Shown one piece after another: positions 48,277-57,439 of a stretch of DNA of 64,000 bases. The notes below the pieces were generated by a model. That model saw only the letters and a program-made list of their open reading frames with translations, did no database searches and was not told where the DNA came from. The position numbers and the translations under genes are program-made. The stretch's first letter is position 1. Each line of letters opens with the position of its first letter. This DNA is from Betaproteobacteria bacterium MOLA814 (GTDB lineage Bacteria > Pseudomonadota > Gammaproteobacteria > Burkholderiales > Burkholderiaceae_C): the NCBI GenBank assembly GCA_000496475.1, contig AYMW01000002.1, positions 496,001 through 560,000 on the forward strand. Direction: 5' to 3'.

Positions 48277-49656
48277 TTACAAACGGAATGGACCCCAATC
48301 GGGCTCACGTATGTCACCTGTGGCCCCCGCTAAGCGGGTGCGCACACGGCCATCAACCGACACAGTCATCAACGCCTCCCGCCCCTCAACACGGGTTGCA
48401 TAAATAACCATTCGGCTATTGGCTGAGAAACTGGGACTTTCATCCGCGTCGGTATCGGTCAAGCCCCTAATCTCGTTGTTTTCAAGATTTAACACTTGTA
48501 GACGGAAGCGCCCATCAATTCGCCCCACAAACGCAAGCCATTTGCCATCAGGACTTGGGGAAGGTGAAATGTTGTAGCCACCCTGAAAGGTGATACGCAC
48601 AGCTGCGCCGCCTTGGCTGGGCATGCGGTAAATTTGAGGGGAACCGCCTCGGTTACTTACAAAATAAATAAATTTTCCATCAGGTGCATACGCCGGTTCT
48701 GTGTCAATGCTGCCTGTACGCGTCAACCGCGTGGGAGATCCACCATCTTTGGCCAGTGCAAAAATCTGTGAGTTCCCTGAAGTCGTTAGGGTAGCCAGCA
48801 AGGTTTGACCGTCCGGCGACCACGCAGGCGCGGAATTTGAACCCTTGAAATTGGCCATCATGCGGCGCTTACCAGTCGCAACGGTGTGGGCGAAAATGAC
48901 GGGTTTGAGCGCCTCAAACGACACATAGGCCAATTGGCTTCCGTCTGGAGACCAAGCCGGTGAAATAACTGGCTCGGGACTGCTGAGGGCCACTTGGGCG
49001 TTTTCACCATCGGCATCAGCCACCCACAATTTATGGCGGGTAGCGGACTTTGTGACATACGCAACCTTGGTAGAAAACACCCCCTTTTCACCCGTTAACT
49101 TTTCGTAGATCGCATCAGCCACACGGTGGGCTGCAAGACGACCCAAGTTGCCGTCGATTGGAACACTCACACCGCCCAAATCCTCCGCCCTGACGACGTC
49201 CCACAAACGAAAGCGCACACCCCAACGTTGGTCGTCTAGCTTGTTGACGCTGCCGGTAATGAGTGCGTCGACCCCGCGCGCGCGCCATGGTCCCAAATCT
49301 GGGCGCGACGATTCATCAAGCTGTTCGGTCTCCATGGGCACAACACGAAACAAGCCGCTGCGCTCAAGGTCAGCCGTAACAATGTCGTCGACTTGACTGG
49401 TCAACAGCTCACGGCCCTTAAACGGGGCAATCGCAAAGGGGCGCTGGGTAAGCCCTACACCAGCCACGTCCACGCGAAACTGGGCGTACGCCGCCAGCGG
49501 CAGGCTGGACATGGCCAAGCCCCCTGCACTTGAAGCCGCCACCAACATGGACCGTCTGCTGAGACGGGCCGTTGGTGCGGTGCACGCATCGGCACTCACA
49601 GCGGCTGTAGACCTTATCGGGAAAGACTTGGCGACGGGTGTTCTTGATTCAGGCAT
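48277..49656 (-). CDS. tolB: Tol-Pal system beta-propeller protein TolB, with Tat-type signal
   Basis: TolB is the periplasmic link between TolA and Pal. From the ATG at 49656 (MPESRTPVAKSF) the product is 459 residues. The N-terminal domain contains RPFAIAPFKGRELLTSQVDDIV, and the six-bladed propeller is visible as repeated PAWSPDG and PSPDGKW motifs. The signal peptide is unusual: it carries LSRRSMLVAASSAGGLA, matching the twin-arginine consensus (S-R-R-x-x-L), after an N-region of about 30 residues, instead of a simple Sec signal. tolQ, tolR and tolA are not in this window. Confidence 0.95.
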   Translation of the reverse strand: MPESRTPVAKSFPIRSTAAVSADACTAPTARLSRRSMLVAASSAGGLAMSSLPLAAYAQFRVDVAGVGLTQRPFAIAPFKGRELLTSQVDDIVTADLERSGLFRVVPMETEQLDESSRPDLGPWRARGVDALITGSVNKLDDQRWGVRFRLWDVVRAEDLGGVSVPIDGNLGRLAAHRVADAIYEKLTGEKGVFSTKVAYVTKSATRHKLWVADADGENAQVALSSPEPVISPAWSPDGSQLAYVSFEALKPVIFAHTVATGKRRMMANFKGSNSAPAWSPDGQTLLATLTTSGNSQIFALAKDGGSPTRLTRTGSIDTEPAYAPDGKFIYFVSNRGGSPQIYRMPSQGGAAVRITFQGGYNISPSPSPDGKWLAFVGRIDGRFRLQVLNLENNEIRGLTDTDADESPSFSANSRMVIYATRVEGREALMTVSVDGRVRTRLAGATGDIREPDWGPFRL

Positions 49657-49862
49657 ACGGGGTGACACTCTAGTTGGTCTGCGACCAGTAGATAATAACG
49701 GACGATTGCAACAAGCAAGTTCAATTCCTTGCGCCAACACCTTGTTTATCAGCTACCACCGCTTGGTATTACCATTACCTTACTTTGACACAACACACAC
49801 AACAGGCTCAAACACAGACAGATGTGAATACGCCAACTGCAACTGAGACCACCGTGACGCCC

Positions 49863-51581
49863 ATGCGCACCAGACTGGTTCGTCTGTGGCCCTATTTTAA
49901 AGATGGACGCACAGCCCTGGTTTGGATTGTCGTAGCCAGCTTGGTAGGCGCATCAACTGAGCCCATGATTCCAGCGCTACTGCAAGGTCTGCTGGATGAG
50001 GGCTTTGCAGCGCAATCTGTGCCGCTTTGGATGATTCCAGTGGCGCTGCTGGGCGTGTTTGGTCTGCGCGGTGCGGCAGGCTTTGCAGCGCAATATTTAC
50101 TGTCGTACGTTGCGAATGGCGCCATGCTCAACTTGCGCCGAGCCATGTTCAAGCGTTTAAGTGCCGCCCAACTCAGCTTGTTTCAAACGCAATCTGCCAG
50201 CAGCCTGTCCAACACCTTGGTCTATGAGGTGCAAAATGGCACCAATTTGCTAGTGGGCGCGCTGCTGGTATTGACCAAAGACAGCTTGACGCTCGTTGCA
50301 TTGCTCGCATATTTGTTTTATCTCAACTGGCAACTTACGCTGATTGTCTTGCTGGTCTTTCCGGCCTTGGTTTTGGTCATGCGGGTTCTATCCAAACGTC
50401 TGTATGGACTGACCAGACGCAGCCAGTTGGCCACAGACGAGTTGGCCTATGTCGTTGAAGAAAATGTATTGGCCCACCACATGATTCGCCTGCATGCGGC
50501 CCAAGCGTCTCAAGAAGACCGCTTTGCCAAACTCAGTTTGCAGTTGCGTGGCTTGGCACTGCGTTCCACAGTCGCCTCCGCTGCCATGACTCCTTTGACA
50601 CAAATGCTGGCCGCTATGGCATTGTCGGCAGTGGTGTCTGCTGCGCTGTGGCAAGCCAATACACAAGGCACCTCTGTGGGTAGTTTTGTCTCATTTGTTA
50701 CGGCCATGCTGATGTTGGTAGCCCCCATCAAACACTTGGCGGATGTTGCCAACCCCGTTACAAGAGGCTTGGCAGCACTTGAGCGCGGCTTGGAACTGAT
50801 TGAGCATGTGGCTGAGCAATCCAGTGGTGCGCACAAACAAGATGCGGCACTTGGACATCTCGCATTCAGCAACGTGTGCGTGCGCTACCCAACTAAAGAG
50901 GACATGGCACTGGACAACGTGAGCTTTCACATCAACCCAGGGGAAGTCGTGGCATTGGTGGGACAATCAGGTGCCGGTAAAACAACGCTGGCCAACTTGT
51001 TGCCCCGGTTTGTAGAGACCACCTCGGGCTGCATTGAGCTCGATGGTGTTGCGTTGCCCGAATGGGACTTGCGAAACTTACGCGCGCAGTTTGCGGTGGT
51101 TAGCCAAGATGTGGTGATGCTCAATGACACCTTAGCCGCCAACATCGCCTTGGGCCAAAACATAGACCGCGACCGCGTCAACGCAGCAGTGCAAGCCGCA
51201 AATTTAGTTGATGTTGTTGAGTCTATGCCGCAAGGCATTGACCAAACCGTTGGTCACAATGCCACGCAACTGTCGGGCGGACAACGCCAACGTTTGGCCA
51301 TTGCCCGCGCAATCTATAAAAATGCGCCTATTCTCATATTGGACGAGGCCACCTCGGCTTTAGACAACGAGTCAGAACGCTTGGTTCAAGAAGCCATGAA
51401 CACACTGATGCAAGGCCGCACCACTGTGGTGATTGCGCACCGCTTGTCAACCATAGAACACGCAGACCGCGTGTTGGTTATGAACAAGGGGCACATTGCA
51501 GAGCAAGGCACGCATGCACAACTGTTGGCCCTTGACGGCCTATACGCCAAGCTGCATGCGCAGGGCACGGTTAACGCTTAA
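49863..51581 (+). CDS. ABC exporter, MsbA-like (lipid A-core flippase family)
   Basis: A half-transporter of 572 residues from the ATG at 49863 (MRTRLVRLWPYFKDG), with six transmembrane segments (MsbA/permease fold) and an ATPase domain with Walker A GQSGAGKTT, signature LSGGQRQRLAIARA, Walker B LILDEATSALD and the H-loop IAHRLST. MsbA flips lipid A in Gram-negative bacteria and this member fits in length and character, but no waaA or lpxK flanks it. A TTG 26 codons upstream is an alternative start. It is divergent from tolB with about 200 bases between. Confidence 0.88.
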   Translation: MRTRLVRLWPYFKDGRTALVWIVVASLVGASTEPMIPALLQGLLDEGFAAQSVPLWMIPVALLGVFGLRGAAGFAAQYLLSYVANGAMLNLRRAMFKRLSAAQLSLFQTQSASSLSNTLVYEVQNGTNLLVGALLVLTKDSLTLVALLAYLFYLNWQLTLIVLLVFPALVLVMRVLSKRLYGLTRRSQLATDELAYVVEENVLAHHMIRLHAAQASQEDRFAKLSLQLRGLALRSTVASAAMTPLTQMLAAMALSAVVSAALWQANTQGTSVGSFVSFVTAMLMLVAPIKHLADVANPVTRGLAALERGLELIEHVAEQSSGAHKQDAALGHLAFSNVCVRYPTKEDMALDNVSFHINPGEVVALVGQSGAGKTTLANLLPRFVETTSGCIELDGVALPEWDLRNLRAQFAVVSQDVVMLNDTLAANIALGQNIDRDRVNAAVQAANLVDVVESMPQGIDQTVGHNATQLSGGQRQRLAIARAIYKNAPILILDEATSALDNESERLVQEAMNTLMQGRTTVVIAHRLSTIEHADRVLVMNKGHIAEQGTHAQLLALDGLYAKLHAQGTVNA

Positions 51582-51601
51582 GGATATGTGACTACAAGCT
51601 G

Positions 51602-51624
51602 GCGCAGCAAAACAGCTGCTGCGC
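51602..51624. terminator. Hairpin between msbA-like gene and rng
   Basis: 7-bp arms (51602-51608 with 51618-51624) in the short gap between convergent genes. No T tract follows, so it may only stabilise 3' ends. Confidence 0.3.
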
Positions 51625-51647
51625 TTGCCATGGCCGCAAGGCCTGTA

Positions 51648-53138
51648 TTAGCTCAGTACGATGTTGTACATTTCAGGGCTTAAGCTGGTGTCGCCCTGCA
51701 GCTCTATGGGCTTGCCAATAAAGGCGCTCAGTCCTGCAAGGTGTGCACTCTCCTCGTCTTGAAGCATGTCGACTACAGAGGTGTGTGCAAGCACCCTAAA
51801 CCTAGCCGGGTTGAAATTGCGTGCTTCCGTGAGCAGCTCGCGCAAGATGTCGTAGCACACTGTACGCGCCGTTTTAACCGCACCGCGGCCATGGCATACC
51901 GGGCATTCGTTGCTGAGCACATGCGCCAAGGACTCGCGTGTGCGCTTGCGCGTAAGCTCCAACAAACCAAGCGCAGAAAATCCACCCAAACTGGTTTTTG
52001 TGCGGTCGCGGCTCAGATGCTTTTGCAACTCTGCCAACACCGCAGCGCGGTGTTTATCGCTGCTCATGTCAATGAAGTCAGCAATCACGATGCCACCTAA
52101 ATTGCGAAGACGAAGCTGCCTAGCGATGGCTTGCGCGGCCTCTAAGTTGGTTTTAAAAATAGTTTCGTCAAAGTTTTTAGCGCCCACAAAACCACCCGTA
52201 TTGACATCCACAGTGGTCAGCGCTTCCGTTTGATCTATCACCACATAGCCGCCAGAGCGCAATTCCACGCGGCGTTGCAAAGCGGTGGCAATTTCAGCGT
52301 CAACGTTGTACAAATCAAACACCATACGCTCGCCTTGGTACAAACTAAGTTTGTCCAAGGTGTCAGGCATAAACGTGGTGGCAAAGGCTTGCATGGCGGC
52401 GAGTTGCTCGCGTGAATCAATGCGTATGCTGTGCGTTTGAGGCTCAACAATGTCGCGCAATACGCGTTGTACCAAACTCAAATCTTGATGCAACAGCGTC
52501 GGCGCAGGCTGCGTGGTACTACCCAGTTTGATACGCCGCCACGCGGTTTTTAAATAGGCAATGTCTTGCGCCAATTCGCTGTCGGTTGCGTCCTCTGCAT
52601 TGGTGCGCAGTATGTAACCACCCAAGCGCGCGACGTCGCTGTCGCCCTGACCTCTGAGCGCCAACACGCGGTTGCGTAATAGCTCGCGCTGTTGCAACGG
52701 TATTTTTTGAGACACACCAACGTGATCGTCTTGCGGCAAATACACCAACAAACGCCCAGCCACACTAATTTGAGCACTCAGGCGCGCGCCTTTAGTCCCT
52801 ATAGGGTCTTTGAGCACTTGCACCAACAAAGACTGACCTTCAAAAACCTGACGCTCAATTGGTGGCGCGGCAGCAACTTCGTCACCGTCTTTGTTGTGCT
52901 TGGCAGCCAAATTTGGAATCAAATCAGCAACATGCAAAAAAGCAGCGCGTTCTAAGCCAATATCTATAAACGCCGACTGCATACCCGGTAACACGCGGGT
53001 GACCTTGCCCATGTAGACGTTGCCCACCAAACCGCGCTCAAGCGAACGCTCAATCAGCACGTCTTGCACCGCACCATACTCAATCACCGCGACGCGGGTC
53101 TCTTGCGGCGACCAATTGATTAAAATTTCATGGTTCAT
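51648..53138 (-). CDS. rng: Ribonuclease G
   Basis: RNase G is an endoribonuclease that matures the 5' end of 16S rRNA and decays some mRNAs. The 496-residue product has the RNase E/G catalytic half: an S1 domain after VYMGKVTRVLPGMQSAFIDIG, the DNase I-like core with Asp in GGIVIADFIDMSSDKHR and the Zn-link Cys residues in CPVCHGRG (412 and 415). It lacks the long RNase E scaffold tail. It ends the yebC-to-rng operon; maf stops 2 bases upstream of its ATG. Confidence 0.96.
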   Translation of the reverse strand: MNHEILINWSPQETRVAVIEYGAVQDVLIERSLERGLVGNVYMGKVTRVLPGMQSAFIDIGLERAAFLHVADLIPNLAAKHNKDGDEVAAAPPIERQVFEGQSLLVQVLKDPIGTKGARLSAQISVAGRLLVYLPQDDHVGVSQKIPLQQRELLRNRVLALRGQGDSDVARLGGYILRTNAEDATDSELAQDIAYLKTAWRRIKLGSTTQPAPTLLHQDLSLVQRVLRDIVEPQTHSIRIDSREQLAAMQAFATTFMPDTLDKLSLYQGERMVFDLYNVDAEIATALQRRVELRSGGYVVIDQTEALTTVDVNTGGFVGAKNFDETIFKTNLEAAQAIARQLRLRNLGGIVIADFIDMSSDKHRAAVLAELQKHLSRDRTKTSLGGFSALGLLELTRKRTRESLAHVLSNECPVCHGRGAVKTARTVCYDILRELLTEARNFNPARFRVLAHTSVVDMLQDEESAHLAGLSAFIGKPIELQGDTSLSPEMYNIVLS

Positions 53139-53140
53139 AA

Positions 53141-53797
53141 TTACATCGCCAATTTAACGCCGGCTCGGCCCAACAACTGCGCGGTCTCAAACGCTGGCAA
53201 GCCCATGATGCCTGAGTAACTGCCGCTGATGCGCCGGGCAAACACGCCCGCCAAACCCTGAATAGCATATGCACCAGCCTTGCCCATAGGCTCGCCGGTT
53301 GCGACGTATGCATTAATTTGAGCACGTGTCAACGTGGCAAAAGTCACATGTGATTTGGACACAGCCAATTCAAACAGCACGCCATGCAACTTGTCTAAAC
53401 GCGCCACAGCCACGGCTGTGAAGACTTGGTGGGTGGCGCCGCTAAGCGCTGCCAGCATACGCCTGGCGTGAGCGGCACTGGTTGGTTTGCCAAAAATATC
53501 GCCGTCCAAGGCCACTGTCGTGTCTGCGCACAGCACCACGCGTGGCGGCAGGCCTCGTGCATGCATACGTTGGACAGAGGCATTTAACTTCAGTTGCGTG
53601 ACGCGCTTGACATAGACCAACGCACGCTCGTTTGGCAACACGGCCTCCAGGTTTTCTGCATCTGCCGCCTCAGCGCTGTTGGGAACCAACAGTTCTGTTT
53701 GCACACCCCACAGCTTGAGCAACTCCGCCCGCCTTGGGCTTTGAGAAGCCAAGTAAATGGTATTGTGACTTACGCTGGTACGAGGCTTTGTAGGCAT
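53141..53797 (-). CDS. maf: Maf-family nucleotide pyrophosphatase
   Basis: A house-cleaning enzyme that hydrolyses non-canonical or UTP/TTP-type nucleotides. The 218-residue product has the ASQSPRRAELL substrate loop, LCADTTVALDGDIFGKP and AGAYAIQGLAGVFARRISGSYSGIMGLP, the full Maf signature. Length is normal after a short N-terminal extension of about 12 residues. It lies between rlmH (26-base gap) and rng (2-base gap). Confidence 0.95.
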   Translation of the reverse strand: MPTKPRTSVSHNTIYLASQSPRRAELLKLWGVQTELLVPNSAEAADAENLEAVLPNERALVYVKRVTQLKLNASVQRMHARGLPPRVVLCADTTVALDGDIFGKPTSAAHARRMLAALSGATHQVFTAVAVARLDKLHGVLFELAVSKSHVTFATLTRAQINAYVATGEPMGKAGAYAIQGLAGVFARRISGSYSGIMGLPAFETAQLLGRAGVKLAM

Positions 53798-53823
53798 TCA
53801 GTGTCAGTACAGGTGAGCCGCAA

Positions 53824-54291
53824 TTACTCGCGGTGGTAAGGGTGGTTGGCGTTCACAGACCAAGCTCGGTACAACTGCTCAATAAGCAGAACACGTGCCA
53901 TGGCATGCGGCAGAGTCAGGTCAGACAAGCGGATACGTTGGTGGGCATTGGCACGCAACTCGGGGTCTAGGCCATCGGGCCCGCCTACCAGCAGTGCGAC
54001 GTCTGAGCCACCCAACTGCCACTGCGTCAGTTGCTCAGCCAGCTGCTTCGTGCTGACACTGACGCCGCGCTCGTCTAAGGCGACAATGCGGGCACCTTTG
54101 GGGATGTGTGCTTCTATACGGCTTCGCTCCGCAGCCATGATGCCCGCCATATCATTGGAGTGTCTGGGCTGGGTTTTAACCAAACGCACATCCACCTTCA
54201 GCTCTGGTGGAAAGCGCTTGGCGTAGTCATCAAATGCCGTTTGAGCCCAATCAGGCATGCGCTGACCGACGGCGATGAGGATCAAACGCAT
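53824..54291 (-). CDS. rlmH: 23S rRNA pseudouridine-1915 N3-methyltransferase
   Basis: RlmH is a SPOUT-type methyltransferase acting on helix 69 of the assembled 70S ribosome. The 155-residue product from the ATG at 54291 ([16 protein letters not shown]) has [10 protein letters not shown], the knot-region [14 protein letters not shown], and [16 protein letters not shown] at the C-terminus, ending NHPYHRE. It follows rsfS by 13 bases, the usual pairing. Confidence 0.97.
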   Translation of the reverse strand: MRLILIAVGQRMPDWAQTAFDDYAKRFPPELKVDVRLVKTQPRHSNDMAGIMAAERSRIEAHIPKGARIVALDERGVSVSTKQLAEQLTQWQLGGSDVALLVGGPDGLDPELRANAHQRIRLSDLTLPHAMARVLLIEQLYRAWSVNANHPYHRE

Positions 54292-54304
54292 AAAAAAAGG
54301 TGTC

Positions 54305-55099
54305 TTACTTGGCTTTTTTGGCAGCAGGCTTTTTAGCGACAACCCGCTTGGGAGCTATTTTTTTAGCGGCTGGCTTTGCTGCAGGCTTGGTCACAGCTTT
54401 GGCTGGAGATTGTGCAGCCGTCTTTGACAATGACTTAGAGGCTGTTTTTGCGGGTACTTTTGCAGGTGATTTTCTAACGACTGTTTTTTTGGCAGCAGGC
54501 TTGGGCTTGTTGACCGTCACGGTCTTGGGCTTTGTGGTTGGTGCCAAAGCTTTTTTAGCTGGCGCTGCTTTTTTAGCGGGAGCTGCTTTTTTCGCAGGAG
54601 AGGCTTTTTTCGCAGGAGAGGCTTTTGTAGCGGCTACGGGCTTGGTCGTTGTTTTGACCGCAGCTGGCTTTTTAGTCCCTGGCTTTTTGGCGGCAGGCGT
54701 GTCTTGCGCCATAGGCTCAGATGCCTTAACCAAGCCACGAGTCTTGGCAAGCTTGATGCGCACCGGCTTGTCGCCCCAAATTTCTTCTAAGCGGTAGTAC
54801 TCCCGAATAATGGGTTGCATCACGTGCACAACGGCAGAACCACAGTCAACAATAATCCATTCGCCGTTGCCTTCGCCTTCAACGCGGGGCTTGGGTAAGC
54901 CGGCGTCCCGGACTTCATCGCGTACGCTAGAAGCCAAGGCTTTCGTTTGGCGGTTGCTGGTACCGCTCACAATAATCACACGCTCAAACAAGGCCGACAA
55001 ATGCTCGGTATCGAACACCACAATGTCTTTACCTTTAACGTCCTCTAACGCTCCCACTATCAGGTGTTGCAAGGAATGGATATCTGTTTTGGTGCTCAT
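54305..55099 (-). CDS. rsfS: Ribosomal silencing factor RsfS fused to a histone-H1-like Lys/Ala/Pro tail
   Basis: RsfS binds L14 and blocks subunit joining in starvation. The first 120 residues are a normal, complete Rsf[40 protein letters not shown], then [33 protein letters not shown]. They are followed by about 140 residues of low-complexity Lys/Ala/Pro sequence ([14 protein letters not shown] and similar), like bacterial histone-H1-like or AlgP proteins. The tail contains four 18-bp tandem units at 54549-54620. Ordinary RsfS is about 110-150 residues, so this protein is nearly twice the usual length. The tail could bind rRNA or DNA; that is inference from its charge only. Confidence 0.93.
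   Translation of the reverse strand: MSTKTDIHSLQHLIVGALEDVKGKDIVVFDTEHLSALFERVIIVSGTSNRQTKALASSVRDEVRDAGLPKPRVEGEGNGEWIIVDCGSAVVHVMQPIIREYYRLEEIWGDKPVRIKLAKTRGLVKASEPMAQDTPAAKKPGTKKPAAVKTTTKPVAATKASPAKKASPAKKAAPAKKAAPAKKALAPTTKPKTVTVNKPKPAAKKTVVRKSPAKVPAKTASKSLSKTAAQSPAKAVTKPAAKPAAKKIAPKRVVAKKPAAKKAK
54549..54620. repeat. 18-bp tandem repeat in the rsfS tail
   Basis: Four units of 18 bases, the last two identical, each starting GCTTTTTT. On the coding strand each unit ends with an A6 run in Lys-Lys codons. The units code for the hexapeptides seen as A-P-A-K-K-A. Confidence 0.85.
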
Positions 55100-55154
55100 G
55101 GGGCGGCTTTTGATAGAAAAAATAAAGAACGTTTAAAGGAACAGCTGTCGCGTC

Positions 55155-55793
55155 TCAGGCTTGATAAAGGCCATTATTAGTTATGTAGTGTGCCACTTCT
55201 GGGCTAACCATCTCCCGCCAGTCATCAAGTGGCGGCTCATTCGGCACATGATCCCTTACATACGTTGAGCTGATTGAGACTGGCGCCATGGGCAACAACA
55301 CCAAGCGCAGGCCTAGAGCCTGCCATTGGCTTAGATCGGGCTGCGCCGTATGGGGCTCACCGACGTCAACCCTATAAGCCACGGCCAATAACACACGACT
55401 GGCTATATTTTGCCACTGATACCAGGTCGTGAAACGGCTTAATTGATCCCAACCTATAACAAGTACCCATTCAATAGGCGAAGTGAGATGCGCATACTGA
55501 GACTCAAGCGCTTGCAATGTATCTAAAGTGTAGCTTTCACCGCCCCGCGCTATTTCGCAGTTGTCGACCACCACGTTGGTCAAATCGGCAAAGGCGAGCT
55601 GTGACATGGCCAAACGGTGAGGCGCTGCGCTGAGTTGGCGGGTTTTATGCCACGCATGACCTGTGGGCACCACATGCAAGGCATGAAGGCCTAAAGTGTC
55701 CAGTGCCAGTGCGGCCAAACGGTGGTGTGCTACATGAGGCGGGTCAAAAGAGCCGCCCAACATCCCGATGCGCACAGCTTGTGTTGCGCTCAC
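55155..55793 (-). CDS. nadD: Nicotinate-nucleotide adenylyltransferase
   Basis: NadD makes nicotinate adenine dinucleotide, the substrate of NadE (also in this window). The protein shows [21 protein letters not shown] near the start, the nucleotidyltransferase H-x-x-H motif, and the C-terminal [12 protein letters not shown] prefer a GTG start at 55793, which overlaps the hemF stop as GTGA and gives 212 residues; a TTG further upstream would give 219. The SSTxxR motif reads SSTYVR as expected. Confidence 0.92.
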   Translation of the reverse strand: MSATQAVRIGMLGGSFDPPHVAHHRLAALALDTLGLHALHVVPTGHAWHKTRQLSAAPHRLAMSQLAFADLTNVVVDNCEIARGGESYTLDTLQALESQYAHLTSPIEWVLVIGWDQLSRFTTWYQWQNIASRVLLAVAYRVDVGEPHTAQPDLSQWQALGLRLVLLPMAPVSISSTYVRDHVPNEPPLDDWREMVSPEVAHYITNNGLYQA

Positions 55794-56734
55794 TGCGGCT
55801 CGGGCGTTAGCCAATCACGCCTAACTAAGAAGTCGCTCAGCAGCAGGGCTTCTGGTGAATTGGGCGTCGGGGTGTTGGCATAAGACCAGGTCACCATTGG
55901 CGGCATGGACAACAAGATTGACTCTGTTCGCCCGCCTGACTGCAAGCCAAAGTGAGTGCCACGGTCCCAGACCAAATTGAACTCCACGTAACGCCCTCGC
56001 CTACACAATTGGTGGTTGCGGTGCGCGTCGGTGTAAGGCGTATCTCGGCGGGCTGTGGCAATTGGCATGTAAGCGTTTAAAAACGCATCACCCACAGACT
56101 GCATCATTTCAAAGCTGCGCTGAGGGCCTAGGTTTGAGAAGTCATCAAAGAATATGCCGCCTACACCGCGCTGCTCATTGCGGTGAGCCAGATAAAAATA
56201 CTCGTCACACCAAGTTTTGAAACGGGGATACAAGTCAGGGCCAAATGGATGCAACGCGTCACGACAGGTTTGATGAAAGTGCTTGGCGTCGGCTTCAAAG
56301 CCGTAATAAGGCGTTAAGTCCATACCACCGCCAAACCAGCACACAGCAGGTCCACCACCTGCGGGGGTTGCGGCAATCATGCGTACATTCATGTGAACAG
56401 TTGGCACAAAGGGATTGCGCGGATGTAGCACAGCAGACACCCCCATGGCCTCAAAAGGCGCCCCAGCAAGCTCGGGGCGGTGCTGCGTGGCAGATGGCGG
56501 CAACGCTGGGCCAGAGACGTCAGAAAACCCGCAACCTGCACGCTCAAAGACAGGACCATTTTCTAAAATTTGTGTGACGCCTTGACCTTGCAACTTCTCG
56601 CCAGGTGGCTTGTGCCAAGCGTCCACGCCAACATCGGTTCCATCTATCGCCTTAACAGCGCCCATGATGCGCTCTTGCAAACCCTGTAAGTAGGATCTAA
56701 CGGCGTCGGGAGAAACAGGTGAGGTGTCTGACAT
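55790..56734 (-). CDS. hemF: Coproporphyrinogen III oxidase, oxygen-dependent
   Basis: HemF decarboxylates coproporphyrinogen III to protoporphyrinogen IX using O2. The 314-residue product has [65 protein letters not shown] and [32 protein letters not shown], the conserved blocks of the family, seen in order. It implies aerobic metabolism. It belongs to the purD-to-rng operon; the acyltransferase gene ends 90 bases upstream. Confidence 0.97.
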   Translation of the reverse strand: MSDTSPVSPDAVRSYLQGLQERIMGAVKAIDGTDVGVDAWHKPPGEKLQGQGVTQILENGPVFERAGCGFSDVSGPALPPSATQHRPELAGAPFEAMGVSAVLHPRNPFVPTVHMNVRMIAATPAGGGPAVCWFGGGMDLTPYYGFEADAKHFHQTCRDALHPFGPDLYPRFKTWCDEYFYLAHRNEQRGVGGIFFDDFSNLGPQRSFEMMQSVGDAFLNAYMPIATARRDTPYTDAHRNHQLCRRGRYVEFNLVWDRGTHFGLQSGGRTESILLSMPPMVTWSYANTPTPNSPEALLLSDFLVRRDWLTPEPQ

Positions 56735-56824
56735 AGCGGGTACAAGAAACTTAAAGAGCGTTTAAAACAAATTGATGATGAGCGATTCTCTCGAGCGTAA
56801 CCAAAGGCGGCGAAAACAGTGGCA

Positions 56825-57439
56825 CTAATCGGCTTTAACGTAGGGTTTGATCGGGCTTTGCAGCGCTGGCTTACAACCTTTGGCGTTGCTGAGCAAGGCC
56901 TCTATCCTGGCAAACTCCAATGTTTCATCGGCGCTGCTTGGCTTGAGTAACACGCCCCTCACGCCCACTTCTTTGGTTTCGTAGTCAATCACTGTCACCA
57001 CCAACGGCACCTGTGTGGTTTGCCATAAGTGGTAAAACCCCATTCGCCAACCGTTGACATAGCTGCGCGTACCTTCTGGTGCAAGCACCAGCCAAAACCT
57101 ATCGCTGGACAACATGTCGATGGCGGTTTTTCCAACCAAACCTGTTGAGCTTTTGCGGTTTACAGAAAAAGCGCCCAGCCACTGCATCCAAACCCCGATG
57201 AGCGGTGCGTGTACCAAACTGTCTTTGGCCCAAAAACGCACGTGCCAGCCCATGGCCCATTTGAAACAAATGCCAACAACAAAGTCCCAGTTGCTGGTGT
57301 GCGGGTACACCACCACGATTCCTCGAGGACCCGGCAAGTCGACATCCAGCACGGTCCAGCCTGCCAGACGCAATGCCAACCGCGCCAACCGGCTACCGAC
57401 ACCTTGAGACGGCGGTTTTGAATGCGACGGCGTGCTCAT
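56825..57439 (-). CDS. 1-acyl-glycerol-3-phosphate acyltransferase-like (PlsC family)
   Basis: A 204-residue member of the lysophospholipid acyltransferase superfamily. The catalytic H-x4-D motif is HTSNWD near residue 47, followed by WAKDSLVHAPLIGVWMQWLGAFSVNR and APEGTRSYVNGW, the substrate Arg/Glu block. One N-terminal amphipathic or membrane segment is possible. Its start overlaps the purD stop as ATGA, so the two are co-translated. The substrate, whether lysophosphatidate or another acyl acceptor, is not determinable from sequence. Confidence 0.85.
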   Translation of the reverse strand: MSTPSHSKPPSQGVGSRLARLALRLAGWTVLDVDLPGPRGIVVVYPHTSNWDFVVGICFKWAMGWHVRFWAKDSLVHAPLIGVWMQWLGAFSVNRKSSTGLVGKTAIDMLSSDRFWLVLAPEGTRSYVNGWRMGFYHLWQTTQVPLVVTVIDYETKEVGVRGVLLKPSSADETLEFARIEALLSNAKGCKPALQSPIKPYVKAD

